A DNA stretch of 64,000 bases from Paenibacillus sp. Soil766 (GCF_001428105.1 NZ_LMSJ01000006.1:7200-71199); one strand, 5' to 3'. Numbered from the stretch's first letter, positions 46,092 to 55,634 are shown. Translations and numbers: made by a program. The notes: generated from the sequence alone by a model not told the origin.

Positions 46092-46259
46092 GTTGGAACT
46101 GGACTTGGTTCCACCGGAACGATACTCCTCCCACTCTACTTCATGTGAATACAGCGGCTGTGGAATGTCAAAAATGCTAGGGCTCGCGATTCGAGCTAGT
46201 TTTGACGCTGTAAGCGTGTATTTCACCGTTACAGAGCGCAGGACAAGCCTCTCTGTCCC
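46092..46259. other. run of consecutive hairpins between two convergent terminators
   Basis: Alternative stems around 46094-46121 share the central GTTCC, which can pair with GGAAC on either side. Long stems GTCAAAA...CTAG.GCTCG/CGAGCTAGTTTTGAC (46167-46206) and CGCTGTAA/TTACAG-GCG (46206-46238) follow, then GGACA/TGTCC (46241-46258). No gene is supported in 46057-46293 on either strand. A structured RNA or a degenerate small repeat is possible. Confidence 0.4.
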
Positions 46260-46293
46260 ATATCGCCCACGACTGTAACCACAACTTCACAAT

Positions 46294-46333
46294 AAAAAGG
46301 AGCTAAGCGGATACTACACGCTTAGCTCCTTTT
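46294..46333 (-). terminator. terminator of the pectin-esterase gene
   Basis: Minus-strand AAAAGGAGCTAAGCG/CGCTTAGCTCCTTTTT with a nine-base loop, then ATT. It also works moderately on the plus strand. Confidence 0.9.
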
Positions 46334-46361
46334 CCAAATCGGGGCAACCGCGCCCCTAGCA

Positions 46362-47468
46362 TCACCGCAAATACAAGCTTAGCGGCTGCAGCTTTAAGTC
46401 TTTCAAACCAGCATGAACCAGCTTCGCAACTTCAATCCCGCCTTGCTGTTGGAAATGGGTGTTGTCTTCCACGCCATCTGGGAAATTCATGAATTCACCT
46501 GGCGCCAGCCACATGAACAATCTCTTGGTTCCCTCTGGCCCTAACGTTTCAAACAACGTCTTGCTGCTTGCAGCAAGATCGATCAATGGTACCTCTTCTG
46601 CCGCAGCCAACTCGCGCATCGCGATCAGGTAATCGCCGTGCGTATCACGCAACGTACCGTCTTCCTCGAAGAACCGCCGTTGCACGGACGTGACCAGAAT
46701 CGGATATGCACCTCGATCCCGAGCGCCGTCGATATAGATTTTCAGCGTTTCCTTGTAGGTGGAGAATGGCTCCGTATACCGTGCTTCATCCGGTTTCTGG
46801 TCATTGTGACCGAATTGAATGAGCAGGTAATCGTGGGGTTTGATGTGACCCCAAATTGTATCCAATACGCCTTCACTAATAAAACTCAAGGAACTCCTGC
46901 CCGATAACGCATAATTGGCTACCGCTGCATCTGGTTTGATGAAGAGTGGAAGCATTTGTCCCCAACCTGCGTACGGATACCCATCCGTCGGCTGGTCGGT
47001 CACGGTTGAATCGCCGGCTAGAAACAGCGTACAAGCTGTATGCATAGGCTCGATTTCCAACGCATTGATGCGTGGTGCCCTACCTGAGAACGTTAGCTTT
47101 AGCTGTGCGTCCACAACCCAAACAGAGAAGCTCGAACGGGCAAAATGTCCCGCAGAAGTACGTTGCTTATGAAGCACAAGCCTTCCTTCACCTGTAGTGA
47201 TCGTTGTTTCTGTTTCTGCGATCTCATCACCTAGTAAGATCGAGACCCGGTAGGTCCCATCTGGAACATCCACCCGAAACGAAGTGTCTAGCGGAATACA
47301 GAAATCTCTACGTAACGCACTGGACTCATCACGATCTTTGGCATGAACGTTCTTTACATTGCTAAATCCATATCCAACTGATTTCTCATACGCATCAGAG
47401 GGAGTAATTTTGGTGTAACCTGACTCCGGGTTCCCTACCCCGAAATCGAACTTCAACGCGTGTGTCAT
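46362..47468 (-). CDS. rhamnogalacturonan acetylesterase (SGNH/GDSL hydrolase)
   Basis: Removes acetyl groups from rhamnogalacturonan. Residues 1 to about 145 form a galactose-binding/malectin-like beta domain. Residues about 150-368 are an SGNH hydrolase with nucleophile Ser in 'FLAGDSTVTDQ', oxyanion Gly in 'ALSGRSS', Asn in 'QFGHNDQK' and the Asp-His pair in 'DNTHFQQQG'. It is similar to B. subtilis YesT/RhgT. There is no signal peptide, so it would act on imported oligosaccharides. GAAAGGAAA precedes ATG 47468. It is the third gene of a minus-strand run starting at the exo-lyase. Confidence 0.9.
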   Translation of the reverse strand: MTHALKFDFGVGNPESGYTKITPSDAYEKSVGYGFSNVKNVHAKDRDESSALRRDFCIPLDTSFRVDVPDGTYRVSILLGDEIAETETTITTGEGRLVLHKQRTSAGHFARSSFSVWVVDAQLKLTFSGRAPRINALEIEPMHTACTLFLAGDSTVTDQPTDGYPYAGWGQMLPLFIKPDAAVANYALSGRSSLSFISEGVLDTIWGHIKPHDYLLIQFGHNDQKPDEARYTEPFSTYKETLKIYIDGARDRGAYPILVTSVQRRFFEEDGTLRDTHGDYLIAMRELAAAEEVPLIDLAASSKTLFETLGPEGTKRLFMWLAPGEFMNFPDGVEDNTHFQQQGGIEVAKLVHAGLKDLKLQPLSLYLR

Positions 47469-47486
47469 CGTAGATTTCCTTTCTCT

Positions 47487-48755
47487 TCACAACGGAATTT
47501 CGCCGCCGGGATATAAGGTAGAACTGGACAGGCGTTTGGGCTGCGGCAGTTGTGTCCCGGATAGTCCTTCGCGCCATGCAAGCGGCCCACTGGCATAAAT
47601 AGCGGCTGTGTCATCATTATAAATAATAACTTGCTCTGTCCCACTTCCACATACATCGGCATGTACAGCATATCCGTTTAGTGGAAATTCAACAACAACG
47701 TTCATTTCACCATCATATAAGGATGGCCACACGCCACCACCTCTGCGGTAGGCAAGGATCAGATCCGCTGAATCAACTGTCCATCCGCGAAGTGGCTCAA
47801 TAATCGTCAACCAACCATCCGTTTGGCGGTCTTCTTTCCAAAGTTCTTGACCTTCACTATCCAAGAGAAATAAGGCATCCTTTCCTTTCAATCCCTTGCC
47901 ATCATCCTCGCGCACGAGTCGATCCAACCCTGCGATTTGCAATCCTGGCTTATCACTGCGGAATCGGCCTAGGGCAATATGCTGAGATTCAATCGAGCCT
48001 TCATAACGCCATAGCTCATTGCCGAAACGATCATACATCACCGTGACACTTCCGCCGATCACAAGCTCCGGGTGCCCATCGCCATTCACATCCCCAACCC
48101 AAATACAGTCAGCGTGATCGTCGAGGTCCTTACAGCTCCATAGCTTCTGACCATCATGGTCCAATAGATCATAACCAGCCATAACCTCGTCTTTCCCGTC
48201 TCCATCCAAATCATATACCCATGGGAAATGCCCAGGATTACCAACGTGTGTCCATAGTAGATTAAAGTGACGATCAAGCGCCCACATCGTGTGATAGCGG
48301 TCTTTCAGTATAATGTCACTGGCGTAAGACCCACCAGTCAAATTCGCCACGATGATGCAATCATGGGCATGTTCATGCGGCAGCTCATAAGAAGACTTTA
48401 CCTCGCCATTCGCCCCGTTCAGGATGAGAAACCGCCCATCCATCACGCATAAAACTTCTAGCTGACCATCGCCGTCGATGTCAGCAATCTGTGCAGGATA
48501 GTCCGATCCTGCACTTCCTGCACCGGGATCAGGCTCTCCTGTCTGCCACAGCAGATTGCCCTCCAGATCAAATGCCGTCAGGCACTGCACCTGATGCGGG
48601 ATGTATCGAACATCCTGACGGTTGTCAGGATGAACCAACAACATCTCCATGCGACCGTCACCGTTCAGGTCGCCTAGGAGCATTTTGCATCGTGGGCCTG
48701 CTGCACTAATATCTATTTTGCCAATCAAATAAGCTTCGTTGCTTGTAAGTTCCAC
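47487..48755 (-). CDS. cytoplasmic FG-GAP beta-propeller protein
   Basis: Protein of 422 residues built of repeated blades with Ca2+-type loops: 'DLNGDGRME', 'DIDGDGQLE', 'DLDGDGKDE' and 'DVNGDGHPE'. There is no signal peptide, unlike most FG-GAP proteins. The start is GTG 48755, nine bases after GAGGAG. It lies between the exo-lyase and the acetylesterase in one operon. PL11 rhamnogalacturonan lyases are also calcium-rich eight-bladed propellers, but they are about 600 residues and I cannot align a catalytic site. An intracellular lyase or sugar-binding role in pectin breakdown is inferred from context only. Confidence 0.75.
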   Translation of the reverse strand: MELTSNEAYLIGKIDISAAGPRCKMLLGDLNGDGRMEMLLVHPDNRQDVRYIPHQVQCLTAFDLEGNLLWQTGEPDPGAGSAGSDYPAQIADIDGDGQLEVLCVMDGRFLILNGANGEVKSSYELPHEHAHDCIIVANLTGGSYASDIILKDRYHTMWALDRHFNLLWTHVGNPGHFPWVYDLDGDGKDEVMAGYDLLDHDGQKLWSCKDLDDHADCIWVGDVNGDGHPELVIGGSVTVMYDRFGNELWRYEGSIESQHIALGRFRSDKPGLQIAGLDRLVREDDGKGLKGKDALFLLDSEGQELWKEDRQTDGWLTIIEPLRGWTVDSADLILAYRRGGGVWPSLYDGEMNVVVEFPLNGYAVHADVCGSGTEQVIIYNDDTAAIYASGPLAWREGLSGTQLPQPKRLSSSTLYPGGEIPL

Positions 48756-48778
48756 AGCCCATCACTCCTCAATTCCGT

Positions 48779-51346
48779 CTATTGGGGTAGCCATTCGGAT
48801 ATTAGCTCAAGCGCGATAATCGTATTCAATGACCATTGTGCGGCCTCATTCGTGTTCATCCAATCAATCTCTTGCAAGGTATCCACGTGCGTAACGATGG
48901 ACGCTTCCTGCTGAAGATCCACCTTAGCAAACGCGCTTTCGAGCAAAATAGTCCAGCACTTCTCTGCTGTCTCAGCATCCCGCTTATAAAAAGCTCCATA
49001 CGCAGTGATCGCTGCACTGAGCACAGGATGCTCGAAATGTTTCGTGGATATCTGACCATGTGTCAACTTATCCTTCTGCTCCTGGGTTTGGTTGTAGTAA
49101 ACGCCGAGCTCCGCCATCATGTCTTCCCATTCAGGATCCTTCAATATGCCAGCAAGCTCGAACCACACCTGCGGTCCTCCCATACAAATGGCCAAATGCC
49201 TGCCCCAGTTATCGTCTCCAAGTGGCGAGAGCACACCTGTTTTGGGATCATACCCATAGGTTGGACCCGAGATTAGCCCATAATTGGCGTCCTTAATACA
49301 ATTGATGCCTACCAAGATTTTATCCCGATAAGATGTATCTTCGTATCGTTCCCAACGTGTCATCCAGTTTGAGCTGAAAGCCGCCCAATCCGGACCCACA
49401 CGGATATGTGTTGGATGTTCATCCTTCGGAAAATACGCACGCATCGGATCCAAATTCACCGTGGTGAAATCCGAATCTCGCACTTCATCCATGATATCCC
49501 CGATCCGCTCATCCGCGGTCAAATAGTAGAAGTATCGATGTAAGCCCGCCATCCCGATACGAGCCTCCTTGCAACCGCAGCCCCAATGGACCACATTATG
49601 CCTGGAGCCCAGCCCCGCATATTCACCGAAATGGTACAGGTCCACTTCGCTTGTGTGCCGAGTCATCGCTTCTGCCATCCGGAAGATATCCGCTCGCCCC
49701 GTGCGCAGGAACATCACCCATAGCCACATGTTGGGCGCTAGCTCTGTATTTTGCCAAGCACAACCACCTAAATCATAATTCCACACATGCCTAACAGGAT
49801 CATAACTATGCATATAATCGCCATAATCCCAGAACCCGTACCACTTTCGTTGCTCAACTTCCTCTTGATAAAAAGTAATAATCCCATCCAACCGATTCTC
49901 CAGCTGCGCTTTCACTGGATGACTACGGTCTGGCAGGCTCCAGTAACCGAAAGCCCCAGACGTGTGATAATACGAAGGCTCGCAAATGAGTAGCGATGGA
50001 TTTTGCGATTCTTCCTGCATGTGCTGAAGCATCTCCATATCCGGCGTTTTACCCGTACACCACAGCGTCAATTCACTTGTATTAGCAATGCCATATGGCG
50101 TTGCACGAAGCTCTTCCGCTCCTTCATACGAGGATTCCACATGTGTTTCTGTATCATAATGGCGAAGATCCATCGGCGTCCCATCAGGTGACCACAACCA
50201 GATCGTAAATCCTGCCTCTGACGCCGCCGTACCGTGTACCTCAAAGCTTGAGGGATGCTTCTCCCAGAAATTTCGCAGCCCAACTGCCAAGCCACCGCCA
50301 TCACCGCCGACATAGCCCAGACCACCAGCGCGTGCGCCATCTGTCACTTTGACCCAACTGCAGCCGGCTTTCGTCCGTTTCCATATGCGATAATGTTCCG
50401 ATGAATCTTGAACAAGTTTAAAGCTATCCCATGTTGCCGAATCATCCAACAGCCCTAGGAAATACGCATCCTCAGTGGGGTCAAATGTAGTCGACTCACC
50501 TGCCGTTTGTTGTTCAAATAGCGCTCTATATTTTCCTTTTGTTCGTCGGGTATGCAAGGTTTTGGGTGATTCGCTAAAATATCCATGATCACCTGCCAAA
50601 CGGATATGCCGATTGTATTGGGCCCCTCTCATCGGGACCGCGAATCGAATGCCTAAGCCTTTAATGAAATCCTCATGAGGATTCCCATCATAATGAAACG
50701 TATGCACCAGTTTAATCGTTTCCTGCCCTGCATATACATACATACGCAGTGAAAAAGGCAGCCACTCTCTCGTTCCCGTTGTTGAGCGGAGTCTACCATC
50801 AAGTTTAACGACTGCACGAATCGGTCCGTCTTGTTCAACAACAGCGCGCAAGACACGGCTTTCGAACGTCTCCTCGCGAGTTATCCGCACACCCGATGCC
50901 TCGCTCAGTTCTTCTTTCAAACCGATCAACTCACCACCGCTGCATATCTCATTGCCCTCACGAACGATACTGCGAAGCCACTGTTTCCCTTGCTTGCCTA
51001 TAGTGCAAATCATGACGCCTGTATCAAGCGAAATGATATCGTCAGTTTCCGTTACGATCATACGGTAATCGGACTCTGGGCCCATGCCTTTTCGAATAGC
51101 GAACCCTTCTCCTGATCCCGGAATGACTGCCGCGGCATGCGCGGACCATTTCACACTGCCATCGGGCCAGTAAGCCGTCGGCCAGCTTTGGACGGGGACT
51201 ACTTCTTGCCCCGAGGCTGTTTCCAAACATAATGACTCGTCGCGCCTAAGCTCGCCTTCGCGCCAAGGGATTCCCCATGTTATGCCTACAGGCTTAGAAG
51301 CCTCTTTATTTAACCAACGCAGCTCAATTGCCGAATTCGAAGCCAA
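48779..51346 (-). CDS. yetA: YetA/PL26-type exo-rhamnogalacturonan lyase
   Basis: Protein of 855 residues matching B. subtilis YetA and the Penicillium exo-rhamnogalacturonan lyase PcRGLX in length and architecture: an N-terminal beta-sandwich ('ELRWLNKEASKPVGITWGIPW'), a middle beta domain and a C-terminal alpha/alpha barrel (about 450-850). Conserved aromatic and acidic residues are seen around 'WYGFWDYGDYMHSYDPVRHVWNYDLGGCAWQNTE' and 'GSRHNVVHWGCGC'. No signal peptide, so it trims imported oligomers. The start is TTG 51346, eight bases after AAGGAG. It sits downstream of the membrane regulator behind its own promoter. The lyase activity is by family analogy. Confidence 0.88.
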   Translation of the reverse strand: MASNSAIELRWLNKEASKPVGITWGIPWREGELRRDESLCLETASGQEVVPVQSWPTAYWPDGSVKWSAHAAAVIPGSGEGFAIRKGMGPESDYRMIVTETDDIISLDTGVMICTIGKQGKQWLRSIVREGNEICSGGELIGLKEELSEASGVRITREETFESRVLRAVVEQDGPIRAVVKLDGRLRSTTGTREWLPFSLRMYVYAGQETIKLVHTFHYDGNPHEDFIKGLGIRFAVPMRGAQYNRHIRLAGDHGYFSESPKTLHTRRTKGKYRALFEQQTAGESTTFDPTEDAYFLGLLDDSATWDSFKLVQDSSEHYRIWKRTKAGCSWVKVTDGARAGGLGYVGGDGGGLAVGLRNFWEKHPSSFEVHGTAASEAGFTIWLWSPDGTPMDLRHYDTETHVESSYEGAEELRATPYGIANTSELTLWCTGKTPDMEMLQHMQEESQNPSLLICEPSYYHTSGAFGYWSLPDRSHPVKAQLENRLDGIITFYQEEVEQRKWYGFWDYGDYMHSYDPVRHVWNYDLGGCAWQNTELAPNMWLWVMFLRTGRADIFRMAEAMTRHTSEVDLYHFGEYAGLGSRHNVVHWGCGCKEARIGMAGLHRYFYYLTADERIGDIMDEVRDSDFTTVNLDPMRAYFPKDEHPTHIRVGPDWAAFSSNWMTRWERYEDTSYRDKILVGINCIKDANYGLISGPTYGYDPKTGVLSPLGDDNWGRHLAICMGGPQVWFELAGILKDPEWEDMMAELGVYYNQTQEQKDKLTHGQISTKHFEHPVLSAAITAYGAFYKRDAETAEKCWTILLESAFAKVDLQQEASIVTHVDTLQEIDWMNTNEAAQWSLNTIIALELISEWLPQ

Positions 51347-51375
51347 ACAATCATCTCCTTTTCACATTTAGTCCC

Positions 51376-51404
51376 ATTGTAGAAAGAGGAACTCTTGCGA
51401 ACAA
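51376..51404 (-). promoter_or_regulatory. promoter of yetA and its downstream genes
   Basis: TTGTTC (51404-51399), exactly 17 bases, TACAAT (51381-51376). The predicted start near 51369 leaves a leader of about 23 bases before TTG 51346. The membrane AraC regulator encoded upstream is the likely activator. Confidence 0.6.
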
Positions 51405-51469
51405 GCGGACATTATTGCTAAGCTGTGATCGGGCAGTTTGCACTTTATTGGCACACTAATACATTGTTG

Positions 51470-53815
51470 CTAGGTTGTTCGACTAAGCTCACGATAGCGT
51501 GTTGGCGTCATACCTTCCAGCTTTTTGAAAATCCGGTTGAAATACGTATGTTGGTATCCCACCTGGTCGGCGACATCATTGATTCGCATTTCCGAATCTC
51601 TAAGCAGCTCTTTCGCTTTGTCCATGCGCAGCTCCGTCAAGTAATCGATAAAATTTTTGCCTGTCACTTGCTTAAAGGATCTGCTAAGGAAGAATGGATT
51701 CGTCCCCGTATGCTCCGCACAATTATCAAGCGAAATATCCTGTCTGTAATTATTTTGCAAATAAATCATCGCTTGTTCAATAATGCGTTTCACTTGCGCG
51801 TCCGAACGACCTGACATCTCCCTCATGAAGGGACTTAGCACTTTATCCTGAAACCAAGCAAGAATTCTAGTCGACTCTCGAATCTGGGAAAGCTGTTCAT
51901 ATAAATTCGCACCCTTGAAGAGGCGATTCGGATTAATCCCGGATACCATGATGGCGTGCTGAACATTGCCAAGCAAATGCAGCATCCCTTGCTGAACCTC
52001 AATTTCTTTGGCACCTTTGCAGGTTAAAACCTCCAGGAAAGACACTAGCAACTCACTAGCTTCGCCTTCTTTTCCTGTCCGTAAGGCTTGAATGAGCTCC
52101 CGCTCCTGTGTAAAAGGATATTGCAACTCCATGTCTTCCTCTCCTGCCAAATTGTCATGCTCCATATCGATAATCTGATTCACATTCTCGAAGTAACGGT
52201 AGCTGACCGCTTGCTTCGCTCGTTCAAATGCGATCGGTACATCTGAAATTAGCGATACCGGCCGGCTAATCGCCATGGTCATGCGCATTTTCAAAATACG
52301 GTTAATCGACTGCTTCAAATCGTCACTAAAAGCTTGTGAGGCTTCCGCATAGGATTTACCCTCAGGCAAGATGAGAAGAATTCCCGCTGTTAAATCGTGA
52401 AAGTTAAGGGTATGACTCTGTTCAAAATACTGAGCCGCCAGTTCATCAATCATATTCACGGCCGCAAATGTAACAAGTCCCTCTTCACCAAGCCGGAAGT
52501 TCCCCTCCATGCTCGTCATCCCAATTAATTGGACGTAGAGGACAACGAATTGCTTCTGGTTAACATCCCACATAAAGCGCTCCATCCGATGGCGTAGATC
52601 GTCCTCTGAATACGCATTCAAATATCCTTGCAGCAGTTGGTGCAGGAAGCTGTCCTTAAGATGAGGTAACTGTTCCGTCAACTTCGTATTCAACTCTAGA
52701 CTTTCGTTATGCAAATTCACCCACTTCGACTCCAACAATGTGAATTCGTCAGCATGCTCATGGTGAGTTGTACTCCCACCTAACATCGCAACAAGCCTTT
52801 TGACCGGTAAATAAATGCGACGTGAAGCTAACCATGCAAGAATAGCCGCAAGCAGCAATACCGCAAGACTTACCGTAATAATCAACTTGGAAATAAAGAC
52901 TACCGGTGATGTGATACTCGATATCGGCGATGCCGATACATAGGTCCAATCTTCGGAGATTCGTGCCAAACTGCCGTAAGATACCGTGTAAGTAGAGCCT
53001 TTCCAATCCATAAAGAAAGAGCCTTTATGTCCTGCTAGTGAGGCAACTTTGTCACGAAGAGCGCTTACAAATGGGGATGACTTTGAATTGCCGTTCGCTG
53101 AAACGAACAGTTCACCAGCATTCTGAATCAGAAACGTCTCCCCGCCATCATAAGGCGTCAGCGTATTGAGCATATTGGCTACCTTCTGGCTATCAAAACG
53201 AAAAACCAATACACCGAACGGCTTCAAACTTCCGCCGGGAACTTGATGTACGAGCGTTAAATCTTGGTTTTCGGGACGATTTGCATCAAAGGACCATTGC
53301 GTCCAGTAGGTCGTATTTTGACCGTGGATGAGTGGATCATATCTGGTAGCTATGGCAGCTGTTCGATCATCGATCTTCATATATTCAGGGTTGAACAGAA
53401 CTGAGCTTGTTCCGCCCACGTAAAGCTCTGCATGCTTCACCATTGCGTTAGAGCCCTGCATGGCAACCAGCGTTCTAGTAATATCCTGCGTCCGTTCGAA
53501 GTTCTTCACAAAATCAAATCCATTTAAACTATAGTCAAATTTATTATCAAACGCCCAATGGGATAGCAACAGCTCAAGATTGCCTAACTGGTCATCGATA
53601 TTTTGCGACCGTTGTTCAATTTGCCGATAATGAAGTTGAAGAAGCTCACTTTCTACGCGGCCACCCGCCATCCAATACACGAGCACCCCCATCACCAGTC
53701 CCGGAATACCCGAAACGATAAAGATCGTGATCAGACTCTTTTTGTAAAAGCGACCTTGTCCACCAATTGTTTTGCTTAAACTTCTTACTAGACCTTCTTT
53801 CATTGCTCGGAACAT
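51470..53815 (-). CDS. membrane-bound AraC regulator, YesS type
   Basis: Protein of 781 residues. Transmembrane helices at about 27-49 and 300-322 flank an extracellular Cache-like sensor domain. A cytoplasmic region of about 330 residues follows, and the C-terminal AraC domain (about 680-778) ends with 'VADQVGYQHTYFNRIFKKLEGMTPTRYRE'. It senses outside the cell and binds DNA directly, with no phospho-relay. B. subtilis YesS, a similar protein, controls rhamnogalacturonan genes, which fits the downstream yetA, propeller and esterase genes. ATG 53815 follows GGTGAG. No HAMP or kinase motif. Confidence 0.9.
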   Translation of the reverse strand: MFRAMKEGLVRSLSKTIGGQGRFYKKSLITIFIVSGIPGLVMGVLVYWMAGGRVESELLQLHYRQIEQRSQNIDDQLGNLELLLSHWAFDNKFDYSLNGFDFVKNFERTQDITRTLVAMQGSNAMVKHAELYVGGTSSVLFNPEYMKIDDRTAAIATRYDPLIHGQNTTYWTQWSFDANRPENQDLTLVHQVPGGSLKPFGVLVFRFDSQKVANMLNTLTPYDGGETFLIQNAGELFVSANGNSKSSPFVSALRDKVASLAGHKGSFFMDWKGSTYTVSYGSLARISEDWTYVSASPISSITSPVVFISKLIITVSLAVLLLAAILAWLASRRIYLPVKRLVAMLGGSTTHHEHADEFTLLESKWVNLHNESLELNTKLTEQLPHLKDSFLHQLLQGYLNAYSEDDLRHRMERFMWDVNQKQFVVLYVQLIGMTSMEGNFRLGEEGLVTFAAVNMIDELAAQYFEQSHTLNFHDLTAGILLILPEGKSYAEASQAFSDDLKQSINRILKMRMTMAISRPVSLISDVPIAFERAKQAVSYRYFENVNQIIDMEHDNLAGEEDMELQYPFTQERELIQALRTGKEGEASELLVSFLEVLTCKGAKEIEVQQGMLHLLGNVQHAIMVSGINPNRLFKGANLYEQLSQIRESTRILAWFQDKVLSPFMREMSGRSDAQVKRIIEQAMIYLQNNYRQDISLDNCAEHTGTNPFFLSRSFKQVTGKNFIDYLTELRMDKAKELLRDSEMRINDVADQVGYQHTYFNRIFKKLEGMTPTRYRELSRTT

Positions 53816-53951
53816 GCTCTCACCAACCGTTCGAAAGTTTAGTTTGGAGCGAAGACTTCAACTTAGAGCGTATACGGATTTGGTGCGGGATGGTAGTCAA
53901 ATTCCAGTGGAGTTTCATTACTTTTCCGACTTTTATTACTTGTCCTATCTT

Positions 53952-54719
53952 TCACTCTAGCGCCCACTCCACCTTTATCGCTCCTTGTAGACCGTCTCCT
54001 TTCACAACGAACCGGTATTCAGCAGTCTTTTTTATAGTCACACTGTACTTTAGCCTACCGTTATTGTTCTCTCGTCCTCCTAAATTATCACCGTTGTCAT
54101 CAATAAGCGAATATCCGTAGCCGCCTCCATTTACATTCGTAATCTCCACTGCGTAAGACAATTTCTCACCTTCTCGAACTACCACTGGAATCTCATGTTT
54201 TCCATTAAAATAGGTAAAGTTAGCTTCGAAAGATGTACTAGTTGTTTTATCGCTCCATCCATTTTTCACAGTGAAATCGATGTTGAGAACGACGACAAGC
54301 AGCAGTGGAAAAGCGATAGAGAATGCGTATTTAACAGGTGATTTCAGTTTCAACCATTGTGTCCCACCATAAAAAACGAGAGCAGACAGCGCCCCGACAA
54401 TACCTGCTATTATCGTATATGCATTGAATCCATGTACCATAAAAATGGCAAATCCTGCAATGATATAGAGCAGCACTTTTCCTAATTTACCAATCCTTGG
54501 AATGAGTCGTGCAAATAGGTCAATCACGAAGGAACTGGCTATTCCATATAGATAGAAAAAGTGTAACAGTTTCAACTGAAAAACATCCTCAACAATCTTA
54601 TACATATCGAATCCGGTGTTCATGAATAAGAATAGAATGAATAGAAGCGTTGCGATGCCTGCCCCGGATAATTTCGATAAAAGGTAAGATACTACTCGTT
54701 GTCCGCGTAGAATGTCCAT
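53952..54719 (-). CDS. membrane protein with C-terminal extracellular beta domain, unknown
   Basis: Protein of 255 residues. Five hydrophobic helices occupy about 1-150. The last ~105 residues form a soluble beta-rich domain ('YSLIDDNGDNLGGRENNNGRLKYSVTIKKTAEYRFVVKGDG'-like) that should lie outside the cell. ATG 54719 has GGGG six bases ahead; GTG 54731 is a less likely start. The next gene upstream, a signal-peptidase-like lipoprotein, ends 37 bases away on the same strand, so they may be co-expressed. Not recognised; not obviously part of the pectin pathway. Confidence 0.65.
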   Translation of the reverse strand: MDILRGQRVVSYLLSKLSGAGIATLLFILFLFMNTGFDMYKIVEDVFQLKLLHFFYLYGIASSFVIDLFARLIPRIGKLGKVLLYIIAGFAIFMVHGFNAYTIIAGIVGALSALVFYGGTQWLKLKSPVKYAFSIAFPLLLVVVLNIDFTVKNGWSDKTTSTSFEANFTYFNGKHEIPVVVREGEKLSYAVEITNVNGGGYGYSLIDDNGDNLGGRENNNGRLKYSVTIKKTAEYRFVVKGDGLQGAIKVEWALE

Positions 54720-54756
54720 CTTAATCCCCACTCCTTAACCATCATGTAGAGAGTGC

Positions 54757-55425
54757 CTACCGCGTTCCGCTGTCCGCATATCCCATTACCATTCCCTTAA
54801 TAGTAGTGAGAGGCAATGAACCAAAGATTTGACTGTCAATACTTCTCCACCACGTATCACCCATAACAAAGACATGGCCCTCAGGAACATTAACCTTAGC
54901 CATATCCATGTTAAAGTATTCTTTCATGGTTTTCTGGCATGATTCATTACATTGAGCGGAACCTGGCTTATTAAGCGTCTCAAAATACTCTTCTTCTTCG
55001 AGTCCCCAACTAAGCGCTTTACCATAGAAGGTATCTAGCCTTTTATGGTTAACATAAACTTGACCTTTTTTTATTTCAATTTCCTCGCCTGGAAGAGCTA
55101 TAACTCTTGCTATATTATATTCGGGCGGATTTAGCCTCGGATATTTGTTCTCATCAATTGCAGGTGTTTGATAGTAAATTACATCGCCGCGATGAATAGC
55201 ATGTTGATTAAAATAATTCGGGTCAACAGCTATCTTCCCTTTGTCTTTGGAGATGTATTCTAAGTTGCGACGCGCCATTCCATCGTTATCATTTTCAATA
55301 GTAATAAGGTTCTGGTTCATTACTATTGTCTTTGGCGAGTCTTGAGTAATTACGTCAGTAATGCTTTGCTCTTCGCAACCTAGAACGAATAAGAAAAAGA
55401 AAACAATTAAAAGTGACTTCTTCAC
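54757..55425 (-). CDS. signal-peptidase-I-like (S26) lipoprotein, apparently without the catalytic dyad
   Basis: Lipoprotein of 222 residues with lipobox 'FVLGC' (Cys at residue 17). The rest resembles the S26 fold: 'RGDVIYYQ', box D 'RVIALPGEEIEIKKGQVYVN' and box E 'GHVFVMGDTWWRSIDSQIFG'. The box B serine position reads 'NDNDGMARRN' in place of SMxPT. The box D lysine is Ala ('NIARVIALPG'). A signal peptidase of this class needs both residues. It may therefore be a binding protein or use other residues. The start is GTG 55425, behind AAGGGGGG. Related Bacillus proteins are annotated signal peptidase I without proof. Confidence 0.7.
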   Translation of the reverse strand: MKKSLLIVFFFLFVLGCEEQSITDVITQDSPKTIVMNQNLITIENDNDGMARRNLEYISKDKGKIAVDPNYFNQHAIHRGDVIYYQTPAIDENKYPRLNPPEYNIARVIALPGEEIEIKKGQVYVNHKRLDTFYGKALSWGLEEEEYFETLNKPGSAQCNESCQKTMKEYFNMDMAKVNVPEGHVFVMGDTWWRSIDSQIFGSLPLTTIKGMVMGYADSGTR

Positions 55426-55590
55426 AGCAATCCCCCCTTATTTAATAATACGCATTAAAACAGAGAGACCGCCAATTAATTCCAACAATTCCCTGAACTT
55501 CCGTAATGATTTACTTTTCGATAATTGATCAAAAGCAGCCCTCTTTTCTAGCATATCGTAAAAAGATAGCATACAACTGTTTTGAGCCCA

Positions 55591-55617
55591 TAAGAAAGAG
55601 CACCCTTTCGGGTGCTC
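55591..55617 (-). terminator. terminator of the LplABC-like operon
   Basis: GAGCACCC-GAAA-GGGTGCTC on the minus strand, then TTTCTTA. It lies 18 bases after the binding-protein stop codon. Confidence 0.9.
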
Positions 55618-55634
55618 CACACTTGACTTATTAC

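Noticed and set aside
46081-46278. 65-codon plus-strand frame between convergent terminators
   Set aside because: No ribosome site, no recognisable motif, and it runs through the string of hairpins.
55438-55620. 60-codon minus-strand frame after the signal-peptidase-like gene
   Set aside because: Its first codons are the terminator hairpin of the binding-protein gene, and no ribosome site precedes any internal start.
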